Shown: positions 18,505 to 26,864 of the stretch, piece after piece
Layout: each line of letters starts with the position of its first letter
How positions within the stretch are numbered: the first letter of the stretch is position 1
Notes under the pieces: generated by a model
What the model was told of the DNA's origin: nothing
Database searches by the model: none
The model's input: only the letters and a program-made list of their open reading frames with translations
Source: Burkholderia sp. Leaf177
GTDB taxonomy: Bacteria > Pseudomonadota > Gammaproteobacteria > Burkholderiales > Burkholderiaceae
DNA length: 64,000 nt
Reading direction: 5' to 3'
NCBI RefSeq assembly: GCF_001424345.1
Contig: NZ_LMPF01000012.1
Location: 373,662-437,661 of the forward strand
Program-made: the position numbers and the translations under genes

Positions 18505-19094
18505 TGGAACCATTCGTTTTTCTCGACGCGGTTGCGCTGCCGGTCGCCCGTCCCAATTGCGACACGGACCAGATCCTTCCCGCGCGATACCTGCAAAAAC
18601 CTCGCTCGGACAATTTTGGCGACTACCTTTTCCGAGATCTGCGTTACGGGGCCGACGGTTCCGAGAACAGCACGTTCCTGCTCAACTCGCCTGCGTATCG
18701 ACCGGCGAAGATCGTGGTGGCCAAGGAAAACTTTGCATGCGGCTCGTCGCGCGAACACGCGGTCTGGGCGCTCTACGACTACGGCGTGCGCGCGGTGATC
18801 GCGCCGAGCGTGGGCGATATCTTCGCCTCCAATGCATCGAAGAACGGTCTTCTGATCGTGTTGCTGCCTGCTGATGTTATCGACGAAATGATCGCGAAGA
18901 TCGAGGCGAGCCCGGGCTTGCATGTGATCGTCGATCTCGATGCACAAACCGTGTCGACGCCCGATGGCGGATCGCACGGATTCAACATCGATTCCTATCA
19001 GAAGCGTTGCCTGAAGGAAGGTCTCGACGAGCTCGGCTACACCCTCACTCAACTAGACCGGATCGAGGCGTTCGAGCGCGGCTACGCGTATTGA
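18504..19094 (+). CDS. leuD: LeuD-type dehydratase small subunit
   Basis: Small swivel subunit that completes the active site of the leuC product. 196 residues with the N-terminal [12 protein letters not shown] and the substrate-loop motif [17 protein letters not shown] 18504 overlaps the leuC stop. The length is slightly below that of usual Burkholderia LeuD proteins, but all key segments are present. Confidence 0.9.
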   Translation: MEPFVFLDAVALPVARPNCDTDQILPARYLQKPRSDNFGDYLFRDLRYGADGSENSTFLLNSPAYRPAKIVVAKENFACGSSREHAVWALYDYGVRAVIAPSVGDIFASNASKNGLLIVLLPADVIDEMIAKIEASPGLHVIVDLDAQTVSTPDGGSHGFNIDSYQKRCLKEGLDELGYTLTQLDRIEAFERGYAY

Positions 19095-19144
19095 ATGCCG
19101 GCCACAAACTTCAATCAAGCTCATGTTTTTGTAAAGGACCGGAA

Positions 19145-20209
19145 ATGAACATTGCTGTACTCGCGGGCGATGGGATCGGCAAGGAAGTGACCGCCGAAGC
19201 ACTCAAAGTGCTGCAGGCTGTCGTGCCGAAAAGCGCTGCGCTCGAAATCAGTCACGCACCGATAGGCGGCGCGGGCGTGGAAGCGGCTGGCGACCCGCTG
19301 CCGCCCGCGACGCTCGAAATAGCGCGCACGTCCGACGCCATTTTGTTCGGCGCGGCGGGCGAACCCGGCGACGAAAAGATTCCATTCGACATGCGCCCTG
19401 GCGCGAGCCTTCTGCGTCTTCGAAAGGCGCTTGGCCTCTTTGCCAACTTTCGCCCCGCGTTCCTGTTCCCCGAACTTGCCGATGCGTCGAGTCTGAAGCG
19501 CGAGATTGTCGACGGGCTGGACATCGTCATCCTGCGCGAACTGACCGGTGATCTGTACTTTGGCGAACCACGCGGTGTATCGATCGAAAACGGCGAACGC
19601 GTCGGCATCAACACCATGCGTTATACGGAGTCCGAAGTACGTCGGATCGGCCATGCGGCGTTTCGCGCGGCGAGAATGCGCAATCGCAAGGTGTGCTCGG
19701 TCGATAAAGCCAATGTGCTCGAAACCATGCAGCTCTGGCGCGAGGTCATGACGGAGGTCGGCCGCGAATATCCCGACGTGGAGCTTACGCACACCTTCGT
19801 GGATGCAGCCGCCATGATGTTGATGCGCAACCCGCGCCAGTTCGACGTGATCGTGACGGGCAACGTATTCGGCGATATTCTGTCCGACGCGGCCGCCATG
19901 CTGACGGGTTCTATCGGCATGCTGCCATCGGCTTCGCTGGCAAGCGGGCGGCTCGGTTTGTACGAACCGGTACACGGCACCGCGCCGGATATTGCGGGCA
20001 TGGATATCGCCAATCCGCTGGCGGCGATCCTGTCCGTCGAGATGATGATGCGTCTCTCGTTCGACTTGCCGGAAGCGGGCGACCGCATTCGCCGCGCGGT
20101 AAGTTCGGTTCTCGCCGATGGCTACCGCACCGCGGACATTTACCAGCCAGGAACGAAGAAAGTGGGCACGCGGGAAATGGGCGAAGCGGTACTCGCCGCG
20201 CTTGGCTGA
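19145..20209 (+). CDS. leuB: LeuB-type 3-isopropylmalate dehydrogenase
   Basis: NAD-dependent oxidative decarboxylase acting after the dehydratase. ATG 19145 gives 354 residues, the family norm. Motifs include [10 protein letters not shown], substrate arginines in [39 protein letters not shown], and [17 protein letters not shown] for metal binding, and [12 protein letters not shown] for NAD. It lies 50 bp after leuD. A tartrate- or methylmalate-type substrate cannot be excluded, given the catabolic look of the operon. Confidence 0.9.
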   Translation: MNIAVLAGDGIGKEVTAEALKVLQAVVPKSAALEISHAPIGGAGVEAAGDPLPPATLEIARTSDAILFGAAGEPGDEKIPFDMRPGASLLRLRKALGLFANFRPAFLFPELADASSLKREIVDGLDIVILRELTGDLYFGEPRGVSIENGERVGINTMRYTESEVRRIGHAAFRAARMRNRKVCSVDKANVLETMQLWREVMTEVGREYPDVELTHTFVDAAAMMLMRNPRQFDVIVTGNVFGDILSDAAAMLTGSIGMLPSASLASGRLGLYEPVHGTAPDIAGMDIANPLAAILSVEMMMRLSFDLPEAGDRIRRAVSSVLADGYRTADIYQPGTKKVGTREMGEAVLAALG

Positions 20210-20293
20210 CGCACAGGAAGCACGCCAGTGAAGTCCGCCGGCCCGCCTCAAAAATAAATCGCGGCGGCCACTGCACGCCGTGTGGAGACGAAG

Positions 20294-21709
20294 ATGACAG
20301 ATATCTATGCCGATACGACGATCGCCGTCGCGGATACGTACGCCGGCCAGGTGGCGGCGCGGCTCGACCGGTTGCCGTTCACGCGCACCATCTGGCGGCT
20401 GGTGTTCCTGATCTCGCTCGGCGGCGTCTTCGAGCTGTACGACCTCTTCATGACGGCCTACATTGCGCCGGGACTCGTCAGAAGCGGCATGTTCAGCAGC
20501 GGCTCGGTCGGCTTTTTCGGCATCAACGGCATCGGTTTTTTTGTCTTCTGCACGTTCGCGGGCATGTGGCTCGGATGCATGGTCTTCGGCTCGATTGCCG
20601 ACCGGCTCGGGCGCCGTTCCATGTTCACGTTCTCGCTGATCTGGTATTCGCTCGCGACAGCCGTCATGGCCTGCCAGACGCATGCTGCGGGCGTCGATAT
20701 CTGCCGGTTTATCGCCGCGATCGGCGTTGGGCTCGAGCAGGTGACCATCGACACATTTCTGACCGAGCTCGTGCCGCCGCGGGGACGCGGCAAAGCGTTT
20801 GCGTTCTACCAGTTCATCGAATTTTTGATCGTGCCGGTGGTGGCGCTGCTTGGCTGGTTGCTCGTGCCGATCAGCCCGTTCGGAATCGACGGATGGCGCT
20901 GGGTCGCGGCGATCGCCTCGGTCGGCGCCATTGCCGCGTGGTGGCTTCGCCTGGGCCTTCCTGAAAGCCCGCGCTGGCTTTCGCTGCACGGACACGAAGG
21001 CGAGGCCGAACGCATCATGCGCGATCTCGAAACGAAGATTGCGCGCGAGGCCGGCATGGCCAAATTGCCGCCCGCGCAGCGCTCAGAACCCGTGGTCGGC
21101 GATGGAAAGTTCTCCGAACTGTTCAAGCCGCCTTACGGCAAGCGAACGCTCGTCCTGTCCGTTTTCAACCTGACGCAGACCATCGCGTTTTATGGCTTCG
21201 GCGCGTGGGTGCCGACGCTGCTGATATCGAAGGGCATTCACGTTACCGCCAGCCTTCAGTACGCATTCATCATTGCGCTCGCCAATCCGGTGGGACCTTT
21301 GCTCGGCATCTGGATTGCGGACAAGATGGAGCGCAAGTGGCAGATCGTCAGCGCGGGCGTGGGGATCGGCATCTTCATGATGTTCTTCGCGAGACAGACC
21401 GATCCGCTCTGGATCATCGTGTTCGGCGTGCTGGTGACGCTCTTCAACAACTGGATCTCTTTCGTCTTTCATGGGTTCCAGGCCGAGCAATATCCCACGC
21501 GCATACGGGCACGGGCAATCGGCTTCGTGTATTCGTGGAGCCGCGTGAGCGCGGCGCTCGCCGGGCTGCTGATCGGCTTTTTCCTGCGCGAAGGCGGGAC
21601 GATGGGCGTAGCGTTGTTTATTGGCGCGGCAATGCTCGTGATGATCACGGCAGTGGGCGTGTTCGGGCCGCGTACGCTCAATCGCAGTCTCGAAGAGCTT
21701 TCGCAGTGA
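20294..21709 (+). CDS. MFS transporter (organic-acid type)
   Basis: 471 residues with about twelve membrane segments and the MFS signatures GSIADRLGRRSMF (loop 2-3) and RFIAAIGVGLEQV (helix 4). I chose ATG 20294, which has GGAG 8 nt before it, over the GTG four codons upstream. The gene is the last of the leuCDB operon and most likely imports the organic acid that the operon degrades. Confidence 0.9.
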   Translation: MTDIYADTTIAVADTYAGQVAARLDRLPFTRTIWRLVFLISLGGVFELYDLFMTAYIAPGLVRSGMFSSGSVGFFGINGIGFFVFCTFAGMWLGCMVFGSIADRLGRRSMFTFSLIWYSLATAVMACQTHAAGVDICRFIAAIGVGLEQVTIDTFLTELVPPRGRGKAFAFYQFIEFLIVPVVALLGWLLVPISPFGIDGWRWVAAIASVGAIAAWWLRLGLPESPRWLSLHGHEGEAERIMRDLETKIAREAGMAKLPPAQRSEPVVGDGKFSELFKPPYGKRTLVLSVFNLTQTIAFYGFGAWVPTLLISKGIHVTASLQYAFIIALANPVGPLLGIWIADKMERKWQIVSAGVGIGIFMMFFARQTDPLWIIVFGVLVTLFNNWISFVFHGFQAEQYPTRIRARAIGFVYSWSRVSAALAGLLIGFFLREGGTMGVALFIGAAMLVMITAVGVFGPRTLNRSLEELSQ

Positions 21710-21801
21710 GAACGCGGTCGTTCCCGGAGACGAGGCGATGAACATAGCCATGCGCCGCGTCGGCATAAAAACCAACGCGTGCGCACGGTTACTGGCTTGG
21801 C

Positions 21802-22983
21802 TTACTTGGTAACAATCGCGGCAGTCAGGCCCGCGTTGATGGCCGGCAGGAACAGGTTCAGCACGCGGTTTGCGCGGACCAGGCCGCTGTTATCGACATA
21901 GACAATGTCCTTCGATTCGAGCGGGAACTGGTTGGCAAGCAGCATGGAAACCGGCGAGCGTGCATCGAGCCGATAAATCACCGGCGTTTCGCCGCCCGTT
22001 GAGCGCAGCACGAACAGCTGTTTAGGATTCGACGTTTCCTGGTTCAGCTGACCCGCTTGCGCAAGCGCTTCGGCGAGCGTGAGCGTGCCGTCGCGCAATG
22101 GCGGAACCGGCGAAGGCTTGTTGACTTCGCCCATCACGTAGACCGTGTTGTCTTCGCGTGCGTCCACGTGCAGCATGTCGCCCGGTTGCAGCATGATGTC
22201 CGCGGGATTCTTGCCGTTTTTCATCATCTGGGCAACGTTCACCGGGTACGCCGTGCCGTTGCGTGTGATCGTCACGCGGCTTTGATCGGCCGTCGGTGCA
22301 AAACCGCCCGCGCGATTGACCGCTTCGGTAAGCGTCATGGGAATGTCATTGACCGTCTGCGCGCCAGGCGCACGTACGTCGCCATCCACATAAACCTGCG
22401 CTGACCGGAACGATGCCACTCGAACCGTGACCTGCGGCTTCACGAATATCTTGCTCAGCTCGGTGTTGATTTCGCGCTGGACTTGCTGGGCAGTTTTGCC
22501 CGATGCGTGGATGGAGCGGTCTACATACGGAAACTGCAGGTTGCCATCGCTATCCACCACGAAGCCGGGCGCCGCATCCGAAGGTCTTGTGTTTTGCGCA
22601 GGCTGGCCGACCGCGGCCGCGAGTTCAGGGTGATCCCATACCGTGATCTGCAATACATCGCCCGGTCCGAGCTTGTAGCCGCCTGGCTTGGCGAACAGGC
22701 CGAGCTGGCTTGCCGTTTTGTCGATGTTCTTCTGATCCGCGCGAATCTGGCGGATCAGCGTCAGGTCGATCTGCTTGATCGGGATCTGGACGTCGTTGGT
22801 CACGTCGCCGTTGTCGGCGCTCGTGACGGGCAGCGAAGCCGGTTCGATCATGTGCTGGCCCGGAGCCAGCGAACACGCGGAAAGCATGGCAGCGATCGCG
22901 AGCGAAAGGGCAGCACGCGTTCCAGGGACGACGCGGTTGTTTTTGCCCGGAACCGTGGCATCTAACAAGTGTTGGTTGTTCAT
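21802..22983 (-). CDS. Wza-type polysaccharide export lipoprotein
   Basis: 393 residues. A lipobox, AAMLSAC, puts the acylated Cys at about residue 36. The Poly_export domain follows (KLGPGDVLQITVWDHPEL onward), with DSDGNLQFPYV. Two SLBB-like segments come next (YVDGDVRAPGAQTVND and VYVMGEVNKPSPVPPL), and the protein ends in a C-terminal outer-membrane helix. Proteins of this family form the outer-membrane channel of capsule or exopolysaccharide export. No polymerase, kinase or glycosyltransferase gene is adjacent, so it is an orphan copy. Confidence 0.9.
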   Translation of the reverse strand: MNNQHLLDATVPGKNNRVVPGTRAALSLAIAAMLSACSLAPGQHMIEPASLPVTSADNGDVTNDVQIPIKQIDLTLIRQIRADQKNIDKTASQLGLFAKPGGYKLGPGDVLQITVWDHPELAAAVGQPAQNTRPSDAAPGFVVDSDGNLQFPYVDRSIHASGKTAQQVQREINTELSKIFVKPQVTVRVASFRSAQVYVDGDVRAPGAQTVNDIPMTLTEAVNRAGGFAPTADQSRVTITRNGTAYPVNVAQMMKNGKNPADIMLQPGDMLHVDAREDNTVYVMGEVNKPSPVPPLRDGTLTLAEALAQAGQLNQETSNPKQLFVLRSTGGETPVIYRLDARSPVSMLLANQFPLESKDIVYVDNSGLVRANRVLNLFLPAINAGLTAAIVTK

Positions 22984-23226
22984 GGATCGTTCTCTACCTC
23001 AGTAAGCCTCAATAAGCATTGGTGCGGCGCAACCCGGAGTCTATCAAACGACACCGCCGCTATTCATTAAGGTTTCATTTGGTAACTTTTCTTGTAGAAA
23101 CGAGTTGGCGCCTTCGAAAGCGAGCTTCAAGGGAACGTAATACCGGGTAATTGCTTGGTTTTTACTTCTTGTTAGCGATGTGACAGGAAGAGTTATTGCC
23201 TGGCGCAGCTTTGAGAGGACAACCGG

Positions 23227-23700
23227 TTACATCGCGATGCTCTTCTCGAAGTTTGCCGAGAAATCATCTGCGAGCAGCATCTCCAGCATGTTACGCAAGG
23301 CTTCGGATTCAGCTTTTCCAAAAGCCTTGTTGAATCCGCTTTGTGCCTTGCGCCAAAGGACATCGGATTCTTCCAGCTTTTTGCGCCCTTCAGGCGTGAG
23401 ACTGATCGACCGATGCCGCCGGTCGTCCGGATTGATCTCCACGCCAATGAAACCATCGCGCTCGAGAGGCCGCAGCGTGTGAGCAAGCGCGCCCGGGTCC
23501 ATGACCAGCGCATTCGCCAGCGCCCCTACGTTGGTGGGCTCCGATCGCCCGATTTGCGCGAGGATCGCCCGTTGGGTGGTCTTCAAGCCGCAAGGTGCAA
23601 GCGCTACGTCGTATAACTGCGAAACGCGACGCGTGGCCTTGCGCAACGCCGTGCAGTTACAACCAGCGTTCTTTGCTTTCTTTGTTGTCATTGTTTTCAT
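23227..23700 (-). CDS. MarR-family repressor of the efflux gene
   Basis: 157 residues: CNCTALRKATRRVSQLYDVAL at the N terminus, winged helix with TTQRAILAQIG, recognition region ALVMDPGALAHTLRPLERDGF and wing NPDDRRHRSISLT. The Cys pair near residue 15 is unusual and could be redox-sensitive. It is divergent from an EmrB/QacA-type pump, and the shared spacer carries a 24-bp palindrome, so it very probably represses the pump and itself. Confidence 0.9.
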   Translation of the reverse strand: MKTMTTKKAKNAGCNCTALRKATRRVSQLYDVALAPCGLKTTQRAILAQIGRSEPTNVGALANALVMDPGALAHTLRPLERDGFIGVEINPDDRRHRSISLTPEGRKKLEESDVLWRKAQSGFNKAFGKAESEALRNMLEMLLADDFSANFEKSIAM

Positions 23701-23731
23701 CTGCGACCACCTGTCAAGCCTGGTTTTTTCG

Positions 23732-23782
23732 AATTGCCAGCATATGCAGGTAATTGACGTAATGCAAGCATATGCAGATAAT
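23732..23782. promoter_or_regulatory. Palindromic operator and repeat in the MarR/efflux spacer
   Basis: Site 1 (23732-23755) is an imperfect 24-bp palindrome with outer arms AATT, inner CC/GG pairs and an exact GCATATGC centre; 20 of 24 positions are symmetric. The sequence GCATATGCAGRTAAT recurs at 23740-23754 and 23768-23782, 28 bp apart. This is the typical geometry of a MarR operator pair over divergent promoters. Confidence 0.7.
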
Positions 23783-23881
23783 GCGGACAGTCCGTCGTCC
23801 GTGGAGACGCATCATGTGGCTCGCTTGTTGTTCGAATCTCTTCGTCGTCAGACCGTGCGCTGCGGGTCGGGAAGCAAGCAC

Positions 23882-25453
23882 ATGATCCGCCCGGTTCCCA
23901 CGGCAACCGAGGCATCGGCTAAGCGTCACGAATGGCTGGTGCTGATCTGCACGTCGGCGCCATCGTTCATGTTGCAACTGGACGCCAACATAGTTTCGGT
24001 GTCGCTGCCTTCGATTGCCCGTTCCCTGCATGCCAATTTCGATGGCATCGAATGGGTGATCACCGCCTACATGCTGAGCTTCGCGTCATTGCTGATGCCT
24101 GCGGGCGCGCTGGCCGACCGCTTCGGCCGGAAACGCCTGCTCGTGATCGGGTTGAGCCTGTTCACGTTCGCTTCGCTGCTGTGCGGACTGGCGTGGAGCT
24201 TGCCCGTGTTGATTGCCGCGCGCGCATTGCAGGGTGCCGGAGCGGCGATGCAACTTAGTGCGGCACTCGCCACGCTATCGCACGCCTTCCACGGCGAAGC
24301 CCGCGCCCGCGCGTTTGCATTTTGGGGAACGACTGTCGGTATCGGGATTGCGAGTGGGCCGGTGGTCGGCGGCATCATCACACAAGCATTCGGCTGGGAA
24401 TGGGCCTTCTATGTGAACGTGCCGATCGGCGCCGCGCTGCTTTTCCTGATCCTGCGCGTAATTGAATCCTCACGCGATCCGAATGCAATGCGGCTCGATC
24501 TTCCGGGCGTCGCTTGCTTCTCAAGCGCACTATTTCTCATCACGCTTGCACTGATAGAAGGGAACAAGCGCGGATGGAGCGATCATTGGATCGTCGCCGA
24601 ACTCGTAGGCGCCGTGATCCTCTTCATTCTGTTCGTCGTCGTCGAGCGGCGGCAGGCGCGTCCCATGCTCGATCTATCGTATTTTCGGAAGCCTACTTAT
24701 CTCGGCGCCACGCTCGCGCAGTTTTCGTTTTCAGTAGGGTTGCTTACCATGCTGACCTTCGTGCCGATCTTCCTGCAAAGCGGCCTTGGAGAGAGTTCAG
24801 CTACGGCAGGTCTGATGATGTTGCCGATGGTCGTCCCGCTCTTTGTCGTGCCGCGGATCGTGTCACGTCATCTGGCGCATCGCCTCTCCGGGCGCGCGTT
24901 ACTCACGCTGGGTTTGCTGCTGGTGTGCATTGGACTATGCTTGTTCGCGGCAGTTGCGAGGATGGTCGCGTATTGGCCGCTTGTTGCAGGCATGCTGGTT
25001 GTTGGAACCGGAGCGGGCTTGCTCAATGGCGAGACAACCAAGGTCGGCATGACCGTGATTCCAAAGGAGCGTTCCGGAATGGCGTCGGGTGTATCGGGCA
25101 CAACGCGCTTCACGGGACTGGTGATCGGCATTGCCGCGCTGGGTGTGGTGCTCTACGCCCGCATCCACGGCATTGTCACGCACGCGTTGCCGTTAAGCGA
25201 TGCAGCCGCGCGCCTGCGCCTCGTGCAAGACATCGCCGCTGGACGCCTGTCGAGCGTAACGCTGCCCGGCTCCGACGCAGCCACGTTGCACGCGTTGGCC
25301 GTCGCCAGTTTCGCGGGCGGGTATCAGGCGCTGTTTCTGTGCGCGGCGGCATTCATGGCGCTGGCGACCTGGCTCACATGGAGACTTGTCAATCCGGCTG
25401 AAACGCCGCCGGTCGGCATTCCGGCCGGACAAATCAAGTCGACCACCGGCTGA
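23882..25453 (+). CDS. EmrB/QacA-type MFS efflux transporter (DHA2)
   Basis: Inner-membrane drug/proton antiporter with about fourteen helices, 523 residues from ATG 23882. Motifs: LDANIVSVSLPSIARSL in TM1, GALADRFGRKRLL in the 2-3 loop, and the antiporter motif around GPVVGGIITQ in TM5. An upstream in-frame ATG at 23814 would add a basic, non-conserved stretch. Divergent from the MarR gene whose operator overlaps its promoter region. Confidence 0.9.
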   Translation: MIRPVPTATEASAKRHEWLVLICTSAPSFMLQLDANIVSVSLPSIARSLHANFDGIEWVITAYMLSFASLLMPAGALADRFGRKRLLVIGLSLFTFASLLCGLAWSLPVLIAARALQGAGAAMQLSAALATLSHAFHGEARARAFAFWGTTVGIGIASGPVVGGIITQAFGWEWAFYVNVPIGAALLFLILRVIESSRDPNAMRLDLPGVACFSSALFLITLALIEGNKRGWSDHWIVAELVGAVILFILFVVVERRQARPMLDLSYFRKPTYLGATLAQFSFSVGLLTMLTFVPIFLQSGLGESSATAGLMMLPMVVPLFVVPRIVSRHLAHRLSGRALLTLGLLLVCIGLCLFAAVARMVAYWPLVAGMLVVGTGAGLLNGETTKVGMTVIPKERSGMASGVSGTTRFTGLVIGIAALGVVLYARIHGIVTHALPLSDAAARLRLVQDIAAGRLSSVTLPGSDAATLHALAVASFAGGYQALFLCAAAFMALATWLTWRLVNPAETPPVGIPAGQIKSTTG

Positions 25454-25551
25454 CTCTCATTCCTCCGCCGGCGAGAGAGTCAGGCATTCTCGGAAACGAG
25501 GACCAGCGACCGGACCTCGCCTTTTGCGATCGTGTTCCCGGAAGCAGTAAG

Positions 25552-25746
25552 TCAGCGCGTTTTGCTTTTCGCTTCCCGCGCTATCCGGCTAGCCGGAAAA
25601 TCGACGATGCCGGTCTTCCCCTTCGACGGTTGCCGCGATTGCGTCACCGGACCCGCGGGCTCGCGCGCGCCGCCGACGATGACGGTCATCGCTTCATGAT
25701 CGAGTTCCAGGTTGTCGGGCAAATCCTTGATGCGAATGGTGGCCAT
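25552..25746 (-). CDS. GG-leader peptide P1 (basic core)
   Basis: A 64-residue precursor. The leader IRIKDLPDNLELDHEAMTVI is followed by VGG at 24-26, with Leu at -12, Met at -7, Ile at -4 and Gly-Gly at -2/-1 relative to the expected C39 cleavage site. The remaining 38-residue core is Lys/Arg-rich and lacks the Asn-rich pattern of the sister peptides, so it may be a distant or different cargo. The ATG at 25746 has GGGGA upstream. It is the third gene after P3 and P2 on the same strand, separated from P2 by two hairpins. Function is inferred from the leader and the neighbouring exporter. Confidence 0.75.
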   Translation of the reverse strand: MATIRIKDLPDNLELDHEAMTVIVGGAREPAGPVTQSRQPSKGKTGIVDFPASRIAREAKSKTR

Positions 25747-25810
25747 GGTATGTCCCCAAAGTAGGTCAACACGATAAAAGCAGTATAGGTAATCTGACGC
25801 AAGCCGCGCC

Positions 25811-25870
25811 GCCGGAAAAAGAATTCCGGCAGCGCAGGTCCAGCAGCACGCAGTAGCCCCGCTGCGTGCT
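25811..25870 (-). terminator. Two hairpins between P2 and P1
   Basis: Hairpin A pairs AGCACGCAG with CTGCGTGCT (25845-25870) and begins at the P2 stop codon. Hairpin B pairs GCCGGAA with TTCCGGC (25811-25830). Neither has a T-run, so I read them as an attenuator or mRNA-stability element that lowers P1 expression relative to P2 and P3. Confidence 0.4.
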
Positions 25871-26142
25871 TACATCAGCACATGCGTGCTTGCCCATTGC
25901 GTCGGGCTCACGTTCAGCGAAGGCGCGGCAAAACCCGCTCCAATAATGCCCACGTTGTTCAGCGCGGCGACCTGCACGTTCTGATACTGGTCGATGTTCT
26001 GGTTCACGTTGACATTGACGTTGGCAAGCGCGCCGAGTCCGGCGACACCATATCCGTACGATGTTCCGCCCCGGACGCTGGTCATGGCGCGATGGCCGAG
26101 TTCGCAACTGTGCGGCAAGTCTTGAATCAAGATGGATGACAT
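25870..26142 (-). CDS. GG-leader peptide P2 (Asn/Val-rich core)
   Basis: From ATG 26142 (GAGGAG ribosome site) a 90-residue precursor. The leader is ILIQDLPHSCELGHRAMTSV then RGG, cleavage expected after residue 26. The core starts TSYGYGVAGLG and contains a regular NVNVNVNQNIDQYQNVQV stretch with alternating polar and aliphatic residues, suggestive of beta structure. It contains no Cys beyond the leader and no obvious lanthionine or cyclisation motif. The frame is open further upstream but that part overlaps P3 and has no ribosome site. It lies 70 bp after P3, so the two are probably co-transcribed from the sigma54 promoter at 26555-26570. Confidence 0.82.
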   Translation of the reverse strand: MSSILIQDLPHSCELGHRAMTSVRGGTSYGYGVAGLGALANVNVNVNQNIDQYQNVQVAALNNVGIIGAGFAAPSLNVSPTQWASTHVLM

Positions 26143-26212
26143 GGCAGTCTCCTCGAGAAATGATGATTGCGGATGCGTGCCGGCGAGCGTGGCCCGCCAG
26201 CGCGCCACGATT

Positions 26213-26479
26213 TCACAGGTAGACGTTGTTGTTGTTCGTCGCCGTTTGGTGCGGATCGACCTTCGACTTGATATCGGTCGCGAACGCAACGTTGTTGCCG
26301 TTCTGGCTCATCGTGTTTTGCGTCTGACCGATAAACTGGTCGGCGCTGAACGAACCGTATGCAACGGTCGAGCTGTAGGCGGGGAAGTAACCGAACATCG
26401 TGCCGCCGCGTACAGCGGACATTTCGCGGCTGTCGAGTTCTTCGGTGATGGCCAGGTCTTTGATGTTGAGCGATTTCAT
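26213..26479 (-). CDS. GG-leader peptide P3 (Asn-rich core)
   Basis: From ATG 26479 an 88-residue precursor with ribosome site TTAGGAGAACTG. The leader is LNIKDLAITEELDSREMSAV then RGG at 24-26. The core starts TMFGYFPAYSS and ends in a conserved block: GQTQN, NGNNVAFATDI, then QTATNNNNV. This block recurs almost residue for residue in P4 at 32360, so P3 and P4 are paralogues. No cysteine lies in the core, so disulfide or lanthionine chemistry is unlikely. First gene after the sigma54 promoter at 26555-26570. Cargo of the C39 exporter by inference; whether it is toxin, signal or adhesin is unknown. Confidence 0.88.
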   Translation of the reverse strand: MKSLNIKDLAITEELDSREMSAVRGGTMFGYFPAYSSTVAYGSFSADQFIGQTQNTMSQNGNNVAFATDIKSKVDPHQTATNNNNVYL

Positions 26480-26525
26480 GACAGTTCTCCTAAGGGGTTG
26501 GGCACGATGGCCCGGTGGGTTGGTT

Positions 26526-26542
26526 GAGCATCTTGTCTGCTC
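26526..26542 (-). promoter_or_regulatory. Conserved 5'-end hairpin of the P3 transcript
   Basis: On the minus strand GAGCA-GACAAGA-TGCTC forms a 5-bp stem beginning only a few bases after the predicted sigma54 start. The same hairpin, with one loop change, sits in the same place before P4 (32299-32315). Confidence 0.5.
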
Positions 26543-26554
26543 GCTCGACACTAA

Positions 26555-26570
26555 TGCATGGCCTGTGCCA
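26555..26570 (-). promoter_or_regulatory. Sigma54 promoter of the P3-P2(-P1) operon
   Basis: The minus strand reads TGGCACAGGCCATGCA: GG at -24 and GC at -12 with the required 10-nt spacing, full TGGCAC and 3 of 4 of TTGC. It lies about 75 bp before the P3 start codon. An A/T-rich stretch (26581-26593) and a palindrome (26693-26717) lie upstream, as expected for a sigma54 promoter with an enhancer site. Confidence 0.82.
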
Positions 26571-26692
26571 AGCACGCTTCGAAAAAATAAAATAGTCCGC
26601 AGAAGCTTGTGCGATAAGGCTTCCCATCGCGTGCCCGCAACCCTGCGCACGCCGCATGACACCGCTTCCGTTCGCGGGAAGATGGGCTGAAC

Positions 26693-26717
26693 CCAACAGT
26701 TGGATGCGATCTGTTGG
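26693..26717. promoter_or_regulatory. Palindromic enhancer-like site between P3 and the kinase gene
   Basis: Perfect 7-bp arms CCAACAG and CTGTTGG with an 11-nt spacer, 123 bp upstream of the P3 sigma54 promoter and about 150 bp upstream of the kinase gene. A similar palindrome (CCAACAC / GTGTTGG) lies between the other sigma54-controlled genes at 44662-44688. Probable binding site for the activator encoded at 42097. Confidence 0.55.
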
Positions 26718-26864
26718 TCTCCTTACGACATGTGGCCGGGCGAACATCCCCCCTTTGTACGGAATTGCGCGTGAGTCGCGCCTGTCCTAGTATCGAACGG
26801 TCGGAAACCAGGGGTCTTCCATTTTCATCGTCGTTCAACGAGGAGTTGCGTACGCGCTCTTGAG

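Noticed and set aside
19121..20995. A 624-codon minus-strand frame opposite leuB and the MFS gene
   Set aside because: High-GC shadow frame without motifs; the plus-strand genes have complete family signatures.
25747..25869. A separate sigma54 promoter for P1
   Set aside because: No -24/-12 pair is found; P1 is more likely read through from P3-P2.
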